From CAZMXI01 sp964570205 (lineage in GTDB: Bacteria; Planctomycetota; Phycisphaerae; Tepidisphaerales; Tepidisphaeraceae): 17,730 bases of DNA. Within the stretch, counting starts at the first letter, position 1. The number at the start of each line of letters is the position of its first letter. The stretch is taken from assembly GCA_964570205.1 (NCBI GenBank), contig CAZMXI010000106.1, positions 1 through 17,730 of the forward strand, given 5' to 3'. Both the position numbers and the translations under genes were made by a program. Below, in pieces: positions 7,999 to 14,994 of the stretch. The notes below the pieces were generated by a model. That model searched no databases. It was not told where the DNA came from and was given only the letters and a program-made list of their open reading frames with translations.

Positions 7999-8724
7999 TC
8001 AGTTGCCTTTCGCCGGCCGCGTCGTTGCGGCCACCAGTTCTCTCATATCTCCGGCGAAGTGCCACTCAACATGCCCATCGCCGAACAAGACATAGGCGCC
8101 TTGACCGCCGTGATTTGCCGGCGGCTCATATGCGACCATCTCGTCGGGCGATAACTCCCCGGCGATTCGTCCAGGGACGATGTAGATGTAGGATGGGTTC
8201 CTTGTCCCGGCTTGTCGGGCCATGAAAGCTGCTATCCTGGAACCCGGTGGAAGGCCGGGAAACTCGAACACCGGACATGAGAGCACCTCTTCGCTGACGT
8301 AGCCTTCGGCGACGAGAATTTCGAGGGACGCGGGCGTCTTCCCGCCATGATCATGCGCATAGAGCATGATGCCCATGCCCACTTGCTTAAGATTGGATGC
8401 GCACGGCACGCGCCCGCTGTATTCACACGGAAGAAAAGCGAAGGCCGCCACAAAGGACAGGAAAGCGATGGCCGGCGCAATCAGCAGGCGATGCCGGTAG
8501 CAGCCGGTGAACACAGCGCCTATGAGCAGGGACAGGCCGATTGCCAGGGTCACCACGGTGCAGAGCAGCCACAATCCGTCAAGCAGGTTCCCTGCGTCGC
8601 CGTGGGCACACTCCTTCAGAACCAGCAGCGACAGAGACACGGCCGCCGTCACCAACGACGTCTGGAACCACCAGCTTCGGACTGTCTCGCGCACTTGCTG
8701 TTCGGACTGACGGTCCTGGACCAT
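7999..8724 (-). CDS. Membrane protein with prepilin-like soluble part and H-x10-DG tail
   Basis: A 241-residue protein of unknown function. Three hydrophobic segments lie at about 19-38, 48-75 and 78-99. The soluble part begins CASNLKQVGMGIMLYAHDH (108-126), a pattern common just after the pilin helix in planctomycete DUF1559/type II secretion pseudopilin-like proteins, and ends with NHGGQGAYVLFGDGHVEWH. That is a variant of the H-X9-DG motif with ten residues between H205 and D216. Unlike those pseudopilins, it has no short leader plus single N-terminal helix. GGGAGGA (8738-8732 on the plus numbering) sits 7 nt before the ATG, so the start is firm. It converges with the haem-protein gene (20-nt gap) and is divergent from the peroxiredoxin gene. 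I do not recognise a specific function. Confidence 0.7.
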   Translation of the reverse strand: MVQDRQSEQQVRETVRSWWFQTSLVTAAVSLSLLVLKECAHGDAGNLLDGLWLLCTVVTLAIGLSLLIGAVFTGCYRHRLLIAPAIAFLSFVAAFAFLPCEYSGRVPCASNLKQVGMGIMLYAHDHGGKTPASLEILVAEGYVSEEVLSCPVFEFPGLPPGSRIAAFMARQAGTRNPSYIYIVPGRIAGELSPDEMVAYEPPANHGGQGAYVLFGDGHVEWHFAGDMRELVAATTRPAKGN

Positions 8725-8763
8725 CTATTCATCCTCCCATGCTCGCTGGCCGGCCAATTGCTG

Positions 8764-8783
8764 GCGGCATATTATCATGCCGC
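8764..8783. promoter_or_regulatory. Inverted repeat overlapping a possible -10 box before the peroxiredoxin gene
   Basis: GCGGCAT (8764-8770) and ATGCCGC (8777-8783) are perfect 7-bp inverted repeats separated by ATTATC. The sequence TATTAT (8770-8775), a good -10 candidate on the + strand, lies exactly in the centre; no convincing -35 box is seen. The site is in the 82-bp gap between divergent genes and 24 nt before the peroxiredoxin start. A repressor or redox regulator site is a reasonable inference; a leader hairpin is the alternative. Confidence 0.35.
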
Positions 8784-8806
8784 ACAATCAGGAGAAAGGC
8801 GACCTT

Positions 8807-9277
8807 ATGAGCATCGAACTGGGCAAAGACGCGCCGGCGTTTTCACTGGCGAATCAGGATGGGAAGACCATCTCCCTGAAGGATTTCGCGGGGCAGTGGC
8901 TCGTGCTCTACTTCTATCCCAAGGACGACACGCCCGGCTGCACGACCGAGGCGTGCGAATTCACCGCCGGCATCGCCGATTTCCAGAAGCTCAAGGCCAA
9001 GGTCCTGGGCGTCAGTCCCGACTCGCCCGAACGGCATCGCAAGTTCATTGAGAAATACACCCTCAAGCTCGAACTCCTCAGCGATCCCGATCACCAGGTG
9101 CTCGAGAAGTACAGCGCCTGGGGCACGAAGATGATGTACGGCAAGGAATCCCAGGGCGTCATCCGCAGCACCGTGATCATCAGCCCGGATGGCGTTGTGG
9201 CAGCCCACTGGCCGAAGGTGAAGGCAGAGGGCCACGCCGGCCAGGTGGCGAAGAAACTGGCTGAACTGGCCAGTTGA
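8807..9277 (+). CDS. bcp: Thioredoxin-dependent peroxiredoxin, PrxQ/Bcp family
   Basis: A 156-residue cytoplasmic peroxiredoxin that reduces hydrogen peroxide and organic peroxides using thioredoxin. The peroxidatic cysteine C45 is in FYPKDDTPGCTTEAC with T42 at the expected place, and the resolving cysteine C50 lies five residues on, the hallmark of alpha-type PrxQ/Bcp enzymes. The length is typical. The ATG at 8807 is chosen because AGGAGAAAGG (8790-8799) precedes it by 7 nt and the protein then begins at the family's usual N-terminus; an in-frame ATG at 8777 lies within the inverted repeat and lacks a ribosome site. It is a single-gene unit bounded by a divergent gene and a terminator, and is probably a housekeeping or stress gene unrelated to the sugar genes. 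Confidence 0.95.
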   Translation: MSIELGKDAPAFSLANQDGKTISLKDFAGQWLVLYFYPKDDTPGCTTEACEFTAGIADFQKLKAKVLGVSPDSPERHRKFIEKYTLKLELLSDPDHQVLEKYSAWGTKMMYGKESQGVIRSTVIISPDGVVAAHWPKVKAEGHAGQVAKKLAELAS

Positions 9278-9293
9278 ATCCATACCACGCAGA

Positions 9294-9329
9294 AGGGACC
9301 TGGCAGCGTCCAGCCACCAGGTCCCTGTT
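9294..9329 (+). terminator. Rho-independent-type terminator after the peroxiredoxin gene
   Basis: AGGGACCTGG (9294-9303) pairs perfectly with CCAGGTCCCT (9317-9326), a 10-bp stem with a 13-nt loop, followed by the partly T-rich TGTTCATTT. It starts 17 nt after the peroxiredoxin stop codon and separates this gene from the convergent oxidoreductase gene ending at 9357. The weak T tract makes it less than canonical, but the stem is too good and too well placed to ignore. In the reverse direction there is no T run. Confidence 0.7.
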
Positions 9330-9356
9330 CATTTCAGCACGGCTATCGGGGCTTCC

Positions 9357-10682
9357 TTACGACAGCCCGAAACCCTTGCGGTAAGTCTTGCGGATCAGTT
9401 CATCGGCCTCCGGGGCGTCCTTGGCCTTCATATTGGCCGAATCCCACTCGATGCGCTTCTGGAGCCGCGATGCGAGATTGCCCACAAGCAGCGCCTCGGT
9501 GAACGCGCCGGAATACCAGAATCCGGCCTTGGCCATCTCCGGCTTCTTCGCCTTGCATGCCTCGATCCACTCCTGCCGGTGCCCCGGCGAACGTGGAATG
9601 CTCGCCTTGGGCTTCTCGAAAGAGGCCCGCCGCGCCGCCGGGAACAGCCGCGGCGGACCCGACCAGCCGCCGCAGATCATCGTGCCCTTATCGCCGATGA
9701 ACAGGATGCCGTTGTCTGGCAGGCTGAACTCGCCCTTGGCGTGCTCGGGAAGCTGCGGCATCCGGCCGCCGTCATACCAGATGATGTTCACGGCCGGCCG
9801 GTCGCCCTTGGCGGCGAACTCGTAGGTGATGGTCTGCTCGGCCGGATAAGAATCCTTGCCCAGCGGCGTGGTCTTGGCCTCAGCGGCGATCGGCGCTTCC
9901 AGGTCCAGGGCGTAGAACGCCGGATCCATGTTGTGCACCGCCATGTCGCCCAGCGCCCCGGTGCCAAAGTCAAAATACCCGCGCCACTTGAACGGATGGA
10001 TGTTCGGGTCGTACTTTCGCATCGGGGCAGCGCCCAGGAACAGGTTCCAGTCCAGGTCGGCCGGGGCCGATGCGTTTCCCGTGTATTCGGGCGCAGGTTG
10101 CGGCCACCAGTTCTTGGGCCGGTCCGACCAGCAGTGAATCTCCTTGACCTTGCCGATGGCGTCGGCGTCGATCCACTCCTTGGTCTGCCGCAGCCCCTCT
10201 CCCGCGTGGCCGTTGTTGCCCATCTGCGTGACCAGGCCCGTCTCCTTGGCCACCCTGGTCATGATCCGGGCCTCTTCGATGCTGTGAGCCATCGGTTTCT
10301 CGACATACACGTGCTTGCCAGCGCGAAGCGCCGCCAGCGAAATCGGCGCATGCATGTGATCTGGCGTGGCGATCATCACCGCATCAATGTTCTTGGCCAT
10401 CTTCTCGAGCATGACGCGATAGTCCTTGAACTTCTCGGCCTGGCTGAAACGCTTGAACGTTCCACCGGCCTTGTTCCAGTCGACATCGCACAGGGCGACG
10501 ATGTTCTCGGATGCCATATCGTTCAACACGCCGCCACCTTGGCCGCCCACGCCGATCCCGGCGATATTGAGCTTGCCGCTCGGCGGCGTCTGGCCTTGCC
10601 CCAGGACGTGTCGAGGCACGATATGAAACGTGAAGGCCGTCACTGCGGCTGCCTTCAATAGCTCGCGTCGATTCATCTGCAT
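9357..10682 (-). CDS. Tat-exported Gfo/Idh/MocA-family oxidoreductase
   Basis: A 441-residue NAD(P)-dependent oxidoreductase of the glucose-fructose oxidoreductase/inositol dehydrogenase family. The N-terminus carries the twin-arginine pattern NRRELLK (4-10) and a hydrophobic stretch ending near VLGQG, so it is probably exported folded with its cofactor. The Rossmann glycine motif GIGVGGQGG is at 42-50, EKP at 128-130, and the C-terminal domain has GDMAVHNMDP (245-254) with D246 and H250 near the expected active site. The start at 10682 is chosen because AAAGGAG lies about 9 nt upstream; the ATG at 10676 is possible. It is the last gene of a - strand run after the lactonase gene (70-nt gap) and the DUF1080 gene. 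Family members oxidise sugars at C1 or C3; the substrate here is unknown. Confidence 0.9.
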   Translation of the reverse strand: MQMNRRELLKAAAVTAFTFHIVPRHVLGQGQTPPSGKLNIAGIGVGGQGGGVLNDMASENIVALCDVDWNKAGGTFKRFSQAEKFKDYRVMLEKMAKNIDAVMIATPDHMHAPISLAALRAGKHVYVEKPMAHSIEEARIMTRVAKETGLVTQMGNNGHAGEGLRQTKEWIDADAIGKVKEIHCWSDRPKNWWPQPAPEYTGNASAPADLDWNLFLGAAPMRKYDPNIHPFKWRGYFDFGTGALGDMAVHNMDPAFYALDLEAPIAAEAKTTPLGKDSYPAEQTITYEFAAKGDRPAVNIIWYDGGRMPQLPEHAKGEFSLPDNGILFIGDKGTMICGGWSGPPRLFPAARRASFEKPKASIPRSPGHRQEWIEACKAKKPEMAKAGFWYSGAFTEALLVGNLASRLQKRIEWDSANMKAKDAPEADELIRKTYRKGFGLS

Positions 10683-10752
10683 GATTCGCAACTCCTTTGT
10701 TGGATCGGCCATGTTAAGCCCGCCGTCCTGCCCATGTAAACCGCCGTTCGGC

Positions 10753-11940
10753 CTACTCATAGCGCGCCAGGAACTGCACGCATACCGGCGCGCCGATATC
10801 CTTGACCTCCTGAATCTGCGTCAATCGGCCCGTCCCCAGGTCGATCTTGAACACCAGCATGTTGTCGCTGCTCTGGTTGGCCGCGATCAGGAACCGCCCG
10901 GTCGGATCGATATTGAAATTCCGCGGCTCCTTGCCGCCCGTGGATTGATGCCCGATCAACGCCAGCCTCCCCGTGTCCCGATTGATGCGATACATGGCCA
11001 GGCTGTCGTGCCCGCGGTTGGAACCGTAAAGAAACGTGCCCGACGGATGCACCTTCACCTCGGCCGTCGTGTTCTGTCCCTTGAACTCTTCCGGCAGCGT
11101 GCTGAGCGTCTGGATCTGCGTCAGCCTGCCGCTCTTCGCATCATACGAAAACGCCGTCACCGTGTTGTCCAGCTCGTTGATCACGTAAGCCGATCTGCCG
11201 TTGGGATGGAACGTGAAATGCCGCGGCCCAGCGCCCGGCGCCACCGCCGTGGCCGGGGGGTCGTTGGGCGTCAGTGTCGCTTCGTCCGGGTCGAGTTGAT
11301 AGACGAAGATCCTGTCCACGCCCAGATCCGCCGCGAACGCGAACTTCCCCGCCGCATCCGGATTGATCGAGTGCGCGTGCGGCCCTTCCTGGCGCTTGGC
11401 ATTCGGGCCCTTGCCCGCGTGCTGAATGACCGTGGCCGCCGGCCCGAGCTTCCCATCCGCGTCGATGGGCAGCGAGGCTACGGTACCCGCGCCGTAATTC
11501 GCCACCAGCGCCACCTTGCCCGAAGGGTCAACCGCGACATGGCACGGCGCTTTGCCGCCCGACGGCTGCTCGTTCAGAAGCGCCAGCTTGCCCGAGGCAT
11601 CGATCGAAAACGCGCTGAGAATGCTCTTCTCATTGGCCTGCCAGGATTCGCTCACCGCATAGACATGCTTGCCATCCGGATGAATCGCCAGGAAAGTCGG
11701 GTTCTTCACCTCGGCCGCCAGCCCGATCGGCGAAAGCTGGCCGGTTCCCAGGTCCATCTGATAGGCATAGATGCCCTGGCTCTTGGGGCCGGTGTAGGTC
11801 CCGACGTATACGAGCATGCTCGATGGCTCCACCCCTTTCCTGTTCGACGCCGCGCTGTCGCCGCGGCAGGAAACAACCATCCCCAACATGGCCATGACCA
11901 GAAGCCCGACAAGTGTTCGCTGGATATGCATGTTCACCAT
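10753..11940 (-). CDS. Lipoprotein lactonase, 7-bladed beta-propeller (Pgl/YbhE family)
   Basis: A 395-residue protein of the 6-phosphogluconolactonase-type propeller family (PF10282). It shows MLVYVGTYT at the start of the mature domain and repeats of the type HPDGKHVYAVSE, DPSGKVALVANYG, PGAGPRHFTFHPNGRSAYV and HPSGTFLYGSNRG. The leader ends in a lipobox VVSC, with C25 as the probable lipidated residue, so it should be membrane-anchored outside the cytoplasm, unlike cytoplasmic E. coli Pgl. The start codon is uncertain: ATGs at 11940 and 11931 both leave a sensible signal peptide, and neither has a strong ribosome site. It lies between the DUF1080 and Gfo/Idh/MocA genes, and could open a lactone produced by the latter. 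Family members can also be non-enzymatic propellers. Confidence 0.87.
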   Translation of the reverse strand: MVNMHIQRTLVGLLVMAMLGMVVSCRGDSAASNRKGVEPSSMLVYVGTYTGPKSQGIYAYQMDLGTGQLSPIGLAAEVKNPTFLAIHPDGKHVYAVSESWQANEKSILSAFSIDASGKLALLNEQPSGGKAPCHVAVDPSGKVALVANYGAGTVASLPIDADGKLGPAATVIQHAGKGPNAKRQEGPHAHSINPDAAGKFAFAADLGVDRIFVYQLDPDEATLTPNDPPATAVAPGAGPRHFTFHPNGRSAYVINELDNTVTAFSYDAKSGRLTQIQTLSTLPEEFKGQNTTAEVKVHPSGTFLYGSNRGHDSLAMYRINRDTGRLALIGHQSTGGKEPRNFNIDPTGRFLIAANQSSDNMLVFKIDLGTGRLTQIQEVKDIGAPVCVQFLARYE

Positions 11941-12014
11941 GCTACCAGCCACCCGCCGCGCGTTCCACAACGCCGCCCACCCGCTCGTTGCCTGTGCTAC
12001 TCCCTGACCTCGTC

Positions 12015-12806
12015 CTATTCCGCAAGCTCCATGATCTCGACTTTCCGGAACTCCACCGGATGGCTTTCGGCCTGCAGCGAAATGAACCCTTCGGAGACCA
12101 TCTTCGGCGCCCCCGCCTTCAGCAGCTTCTGGGCATCCTTGTCGTTCTCATCGAGCTGCGGCCGCGAATATTCCAACACCGTCTGACCATCGACGATGTG
12201 ACGGATGACCTTGTTGCCCCGCACCTCGATCTCCACCGTCACCCACTGATCGCCGTGGTACGTCTTGCTCCTGGAGTTGTTGGTGTGCTGCGTGATCAGC
12301 TTCCCGTTCATCTCCACATGCGTGCCCGGCGTGCACAGGTTCGCTGTCGGCCGCTGCCCCGACCCGCCGCCGCCCAGGAACTGCACCTCGATTGACACCG
12401 GAAACTCCTGCCCCTTGTCCATCGTCTTGGGGTCCTGGCAATGCAGCATCGCCCCGCTGTTGCGGAATGCCCACCCCGGCCCGCCTTTGGATTGCTGCCC
12501 GACGAACCGGTATTCCACGCGCAGCCGGTAATTCGAGAATTTGTCTTTGTAAAACAGGTGCCCGAACTTGCCGCCGAACTCCTTGTACTTCTCGTACGAC
12601 ACCTTCAACAAGCCATCTTCCACCCGGAACGTGTCGTTGTAATTCTCGCCCAACTCGTGGCCGGTGAACTTCGGAGTCCACCCCTCCAGGTCCTTGCCGT
12701 TGAACAGCGATACCCACTTGCTCTCATCCGCCTTCTCCGCCGCTAAAACGCCAGTCGCTGCAACGCAAACCGCCAGAATCAGCATCCACGCAGTACGAAA
12801 TGCCAT
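12015..12806 (-). CDS. Exported DUF1080 (3-keto-disaccharide hydrolase-type) protein, second copy
   Basis: A 263-residue DUF1080 protein with a signal peptide (1-22, ending VLAA). LFNGKDLEGW is at 34-43, NSGAMLHCQDP at 116-126, and a glycine-rich FLGGGGSG loop follows. The start at 12806 is fixed by GGAGG (plus positions 12813-12817) 6 nt upstream; longer reading to 12890 adds a non-signal extension that runs over the probable promoter. It is the first gene of the - strand operon with the lactonase (74-nt gap) and the Tat oxidoreductase. DUF1080 members cleave glycosides already oxidised at C3, so co-transcription with a Gfo/Idh/MocA enzyme is functionally suggestive. The sequence is clearly of a different subgroup from the copy at 4344-5066. 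Confidence 0.86.
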   Translation of the reverse strand: MAFRTAWMLILAVCVAATGVLAAEKADESKWVSLFNGKDLEGWTPKFTGHELGENYNDTFRVEDGLLKVSYEKYKEFGGKFGHLFYKDKFSNYRLRVEYRFVGQQSKGGPGWAFRNSGAMLHCQDPKTMDKGQEFPVSIEVQFLGGGGSGQRPTANLCTPGTHVEMNGKLITQHTNNSRSKTYHGDQWVTVEIEVRGNKVIRHIVDGQTVLEYSRPQLDENDKDAQKLLKAGAPKMVSEGFISLQAESHPVEFRKVEIMELAE

Positions 12807-12845
12807 ATCAAACCTCCGTCCGGTATCACCCCTCGGCATTGCCAG

Positions 12846-12874
12846 AGGATAGCGCCTGCCGCGCAGGCGATCAA
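12846..12874 (-). promoter_or_regulatory. Candidate sigma70-type promoter with palindrome in the spacer
   Basis: Read on the - strand, TTGATC (12874-12869) and TATCCT (12851-12846) are separated by exactly 17 nt and each match the sigma70 consensus at 4 of 6 positions. The spacer carries a perfect palindrome, CGCCTGC (12853-12859) and GCAGGCG (12863-12869), around a 3-nt centre. Transcription would begin near 12839, giving a leader of about 33 nt that includes the Shine-Dalgarno sequence of the DUF1080 gene. The position of the palindrome fits a repressor site blocking polymerase. A GC-rich hairpin without a regulatory role is the alternative. Confidence 0.38.
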
Positions 12875-13001
12875 AGCTCCATGCTATCATCTCGCGTTCC
12901 CCACGAAATTCAAAGACTCGATTTCGGTATCCGCTTTGTACAGACAGTTTCCTTTTCGCTCAACGTCGTCACGCAGGCCACTCCATCCAACAACGAGAAG
13001 A

Positions 13002-13039
13002 TGCAAGCATTGCACTTTGCCGGGGGATTTGCTGCAATG
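13002..13039. repeat. TGCAA/TTGCA repeat cluster upstream of the sulfatase gene
   Basis: TGCAA (13002-13006), TTGCA (13010-13014) and TGCAA (13033-13037) lie within 36 bp. The first two form a compact inverted repeat with a 3-nt centre. CATTGCA (13008-13014) and TGCAATG (13033-13039) form a longer-spaced perfect inverted repeat. The cluster is about 90 bp before the sulfatase start, a plausible place for an activator or repressor site, but short motifs like this arise by chance. Confidence 0.25.
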
Positions 13040-13129
13040 AAGCCGAATTCCAGCGGTATTTAGAGCTGTGGGCGGGATGCATTTACGATGCCCGCGCGTC
13101 AGAGCCATGGATCAAGAGGTGCTGAGACA

Positions 13130-14992
13130 ATGACACATGCGATAGATCGTCGGGACTTCATGGGATGTGCGGGGATCCTGGCGGCAAACCTCTTGCTTCC
13201 TGAAAACTCCATCGCCATGCAGGGCGCCGGCGCTGTCCAGCGCCCCAACATCCTGTGGCTCACCAGCGAGGACAACAGTCCCTTGCTCGGCTGCTATGGC
13301 GATCCGCTCGCACGCACTCCCAACCTTGACCGCCTTGCACGCGACGGAATCCTGTATGAGAACGCCTTCGCCAACGCGCCCATTTGCGCTCCAATGCGAT
13401 CCAGCATCATCACGGGTTGTTATTCCTGCTCGTTGGGCACCCAGCCCATGCGCTCCGGCAACTCCATTCCACCGGCCATACGCGCTTATCCTGAATACCT
13501 GCGCGAGGCCGGCTACTACTGCACCAACAACGCCAAGACCGACTACAACACTCAGATATCCAGGAACGCGTGGGATGAAAACAGCGCCAAGGCGCACTGG
13601 AAGAACCGCAAACCCGGTCAGCCCTTCTTTGCCATCTTCAACACCACGCTCTCGCACGAGCACGTTGTCCACCGGTCCCCTCAGACGACCATCACTGATC
13701 CTGCCCGGGTGTCGCTGCCCCCATATCATCCCGACACGCCGCTCATGCGCCGGCAGTGGGCGCTCTACTACGACCAGATCGAGAAGATGGACGCCGAGAT
13801 CGGCAAACGCCTTGACGAACTGGCCGAAGCCGGCCTTCTGGAAGACACCATCGTCATCTACTACGCCGATCACGGCGGCGTCCTGCCTCGTAGCAAGCGA
13901 TTCATCTACGAATCTGGAACCCGTGTGCCGTTGATCGTTCGTTTCCCGAAGAAGTACCGTCATCTTGCCCCCGCCGATCCTCGCTCGCGGACCGACCGGC
14001 TCGTCAGCCTGGTCGACCTGACGCCCTCGCTCCTCAGCCTCGCGGGCGTTCCGGTGCCGCCGCACATGCAGGGCGAGGCATTCCTCGGCCCGCAGGCCAA
14101 GCCGCCGCGCCTGTACGTCTATCTCTTCCGCGATCGCGCTGATGAGCGGCCGGATGCCTTCCGCGCTGTGCGAGACAAGCGATTCCGCTACATCCGCAAC
14201 TACTATCCCCACCTGCCGTACGGCCAGTATCTCCAGTACCTCTGGCTCAATCCCGCCACCGCGGAGTGGGAAAATCTCTTCCGCCAGGGCAAGCTCGACG
14301 CAACTCGAAGTGCCTTCTTTCTGCCCCGTGCCCAGGAAGAACTGTACGATGTCCAGGCGGATCCGCATGAGGTGAAGAATCTCGCAAATGACCCCGCCTA
14401 TCGCGCTGAACTGGACCGCCTGCGCAAGGCCCTTCGCGACTGGCAGCTTGAGATCCGCGACACCGGCCTGCTCCCCGAGGCTGAGATGATGCGCCGGGCC
14501 CGGGGCTCCACCATCTATCGCATGATGCGTGACCCGAAGACAGCCCCGAACCTGCCGCGGTTCATGGAAGTCGCCGACCTGGCCGGCCAGCGCAACGCCG
14601 AGAACCTGCCCACACTGACCGCGCTGCTCAATGATCAGGATAGCGTGGTGCGCTACTGGGGCGCCGTTGGCCTGTTAGCGCTGGCCGCCATCGCCAAGCC
14701 CGCGGCCGATGACCTGCGAAAGGCGACCACCGACGAATGCCCCGCCGTTCGCATCATCGCCGCGCAGGCGCTGGTCTGCCACCTGGATGATGCCGAAACC
14801 GCGCTGCCGGTGTTGCGGCAGGCTCTGAGCGATGAAAACGAAATGGTCGTGCTCATGGCCGCCAATGCACTTGATTCCGCCGAAGAAGCCGCGCGGCCCC
14901 TGTTGCCCGACATGCGCAAGGTCACCGAAGGTTATCCTGCCCGTGTGATGGAGAAGGCCATTGCCGATCTTGAGAGCCAAGCGAAGGGATGA
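13130..14992 (+). CDS. Exported type I (formylglycine) sulfatase with C-terminal HEAT-like repeats
   Basis: A 620-residue S1-family sulfatase. The formylglycine motif is C86-A-P-M-R90 followed by SSIITG, so it needs post-translational activation by FGE or a radical-SAM maturase; neither is in the window. Metal/active-site elements include the SEDNSP segment (46-51), ADHGG with D247-H248, and K256 before ESGTRVP. The N-terminus has a twin-arginine-like DRRDFMG (6-12) and a hydrophobic stretch, indicating export. Residues 492-620 form HEAT-like helical repeats (ALLNDQDSVVRYWGAVGLLAL and similar), an add-on seen in planctomycete sulfatases. The start at 13130 follows GAGGTG by 8 nt; 13088 has no ribosome site. 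It is paired with the BNR protein gene 2 nt downstream. The substrate is not readable; a sulfated glycan is inferred. Confidence 0.93.
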   Translation: MTHAIDRRDFMGCAGILAANLLLPENSIAMQGAGAVQRPNILWLTSEDNSPLLGCYGDPLARTPNLDRLARDGILYENAFANAPICAPMRSSIITGCYSCSLGTQPMRSGNSIPPAIRAYPEYLREAGYYCTNNAKTDYNTQISRNAWDENSAKAHWKNRKPGQPFFAIFNTTLSHEHVVHRSPQTTITDPARVSLPPYHPDTPLMRRQWALYYDQIEKMDAEIGKRLDELAEAGLLEDTIVIYYADHGGVLPRSKRFIYESGTRVPLIVRFPKKYRHLAPADPRSRTDRLVSLVDLTPSLLSLAGVPVPPHMQGEAFLGPQAKPPRLYVYLFRDRADERPDAFRAVRDKRFRYIRNYYPHLPYGQYLQYLWLNPATAEWENLFRQGKLDATRSAFFLPRAQEELYDVQADPHEVKNLANDPAYRAELDRLRKALRDWQLEIRDTGLLPEAEMMRRARGSTIYRMMRDPKTAPNLPRFMEVADLAGQRNAENLPTLTALLNDQDSVVRYWGAVGLLALAAIAKPAADDLRKATTDECPAVRIIAAQALVCHLDDAETALPVLRQALSDENEMVVLMAANALDSAEEAARPLLPDMRKVTEGYPARVMEKAIADLESQAKG

Positions 14993-14994
14993 TC

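Larger units (their letters stand above)
12807..13129. other. 323-bp intergenic region between divergent operons
   Basis: This gap separates the divergent DUF1080 and sulfatase genes and is less GC-rich than its flanks. The half nearer DUF1080 contains the promoter-like pair with embedded palindrome described separately. The other half holds TGCAA-type repeats and the sulfatase ribosome site GAGGTG (13116-13121, spacing 8). Short open frames cross it on both strands, but none has a good ribosome site or recognisable protein pattern. No RNA gene was recognised. Its size relative to other gaps in the window suggests that regulation is concentrated here. Confidence 0.6.

Noticed and set aside
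9579..10661. + strand open frame of 360 codons opposite the Gfo/Idh/MocA gene
   Set aside because: It is antisense to a gene with Tat leader, Rossmann and EKP motifs; its own translation has no recognisable fold pattern.
10630..12186. Long + strand open frame (518 codons) opposite the lactonase and parts of its neighbours
   Set aside because: The protein is Arg/His-rich with no family pattern, while the opposite strand encodes a recognisable propeller lactonase with a lipobox. It is an open antisense frame typical of GC-rich DNA.
12800..13063. Small + strand open frame of 87 codons in the divergent gap
   Set aside because: It has no ribosome site, starts inside the DUF1080 leader region and runs through the promoter-like elements; a regulatory gap is more likely.
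13112..14368. Long - strand open frame (418 codons) opposite the sulfatase
   Set aside because: The composition is atypical, it has no motifs, and it is fully antisense to a sulfatase with an intact active site.
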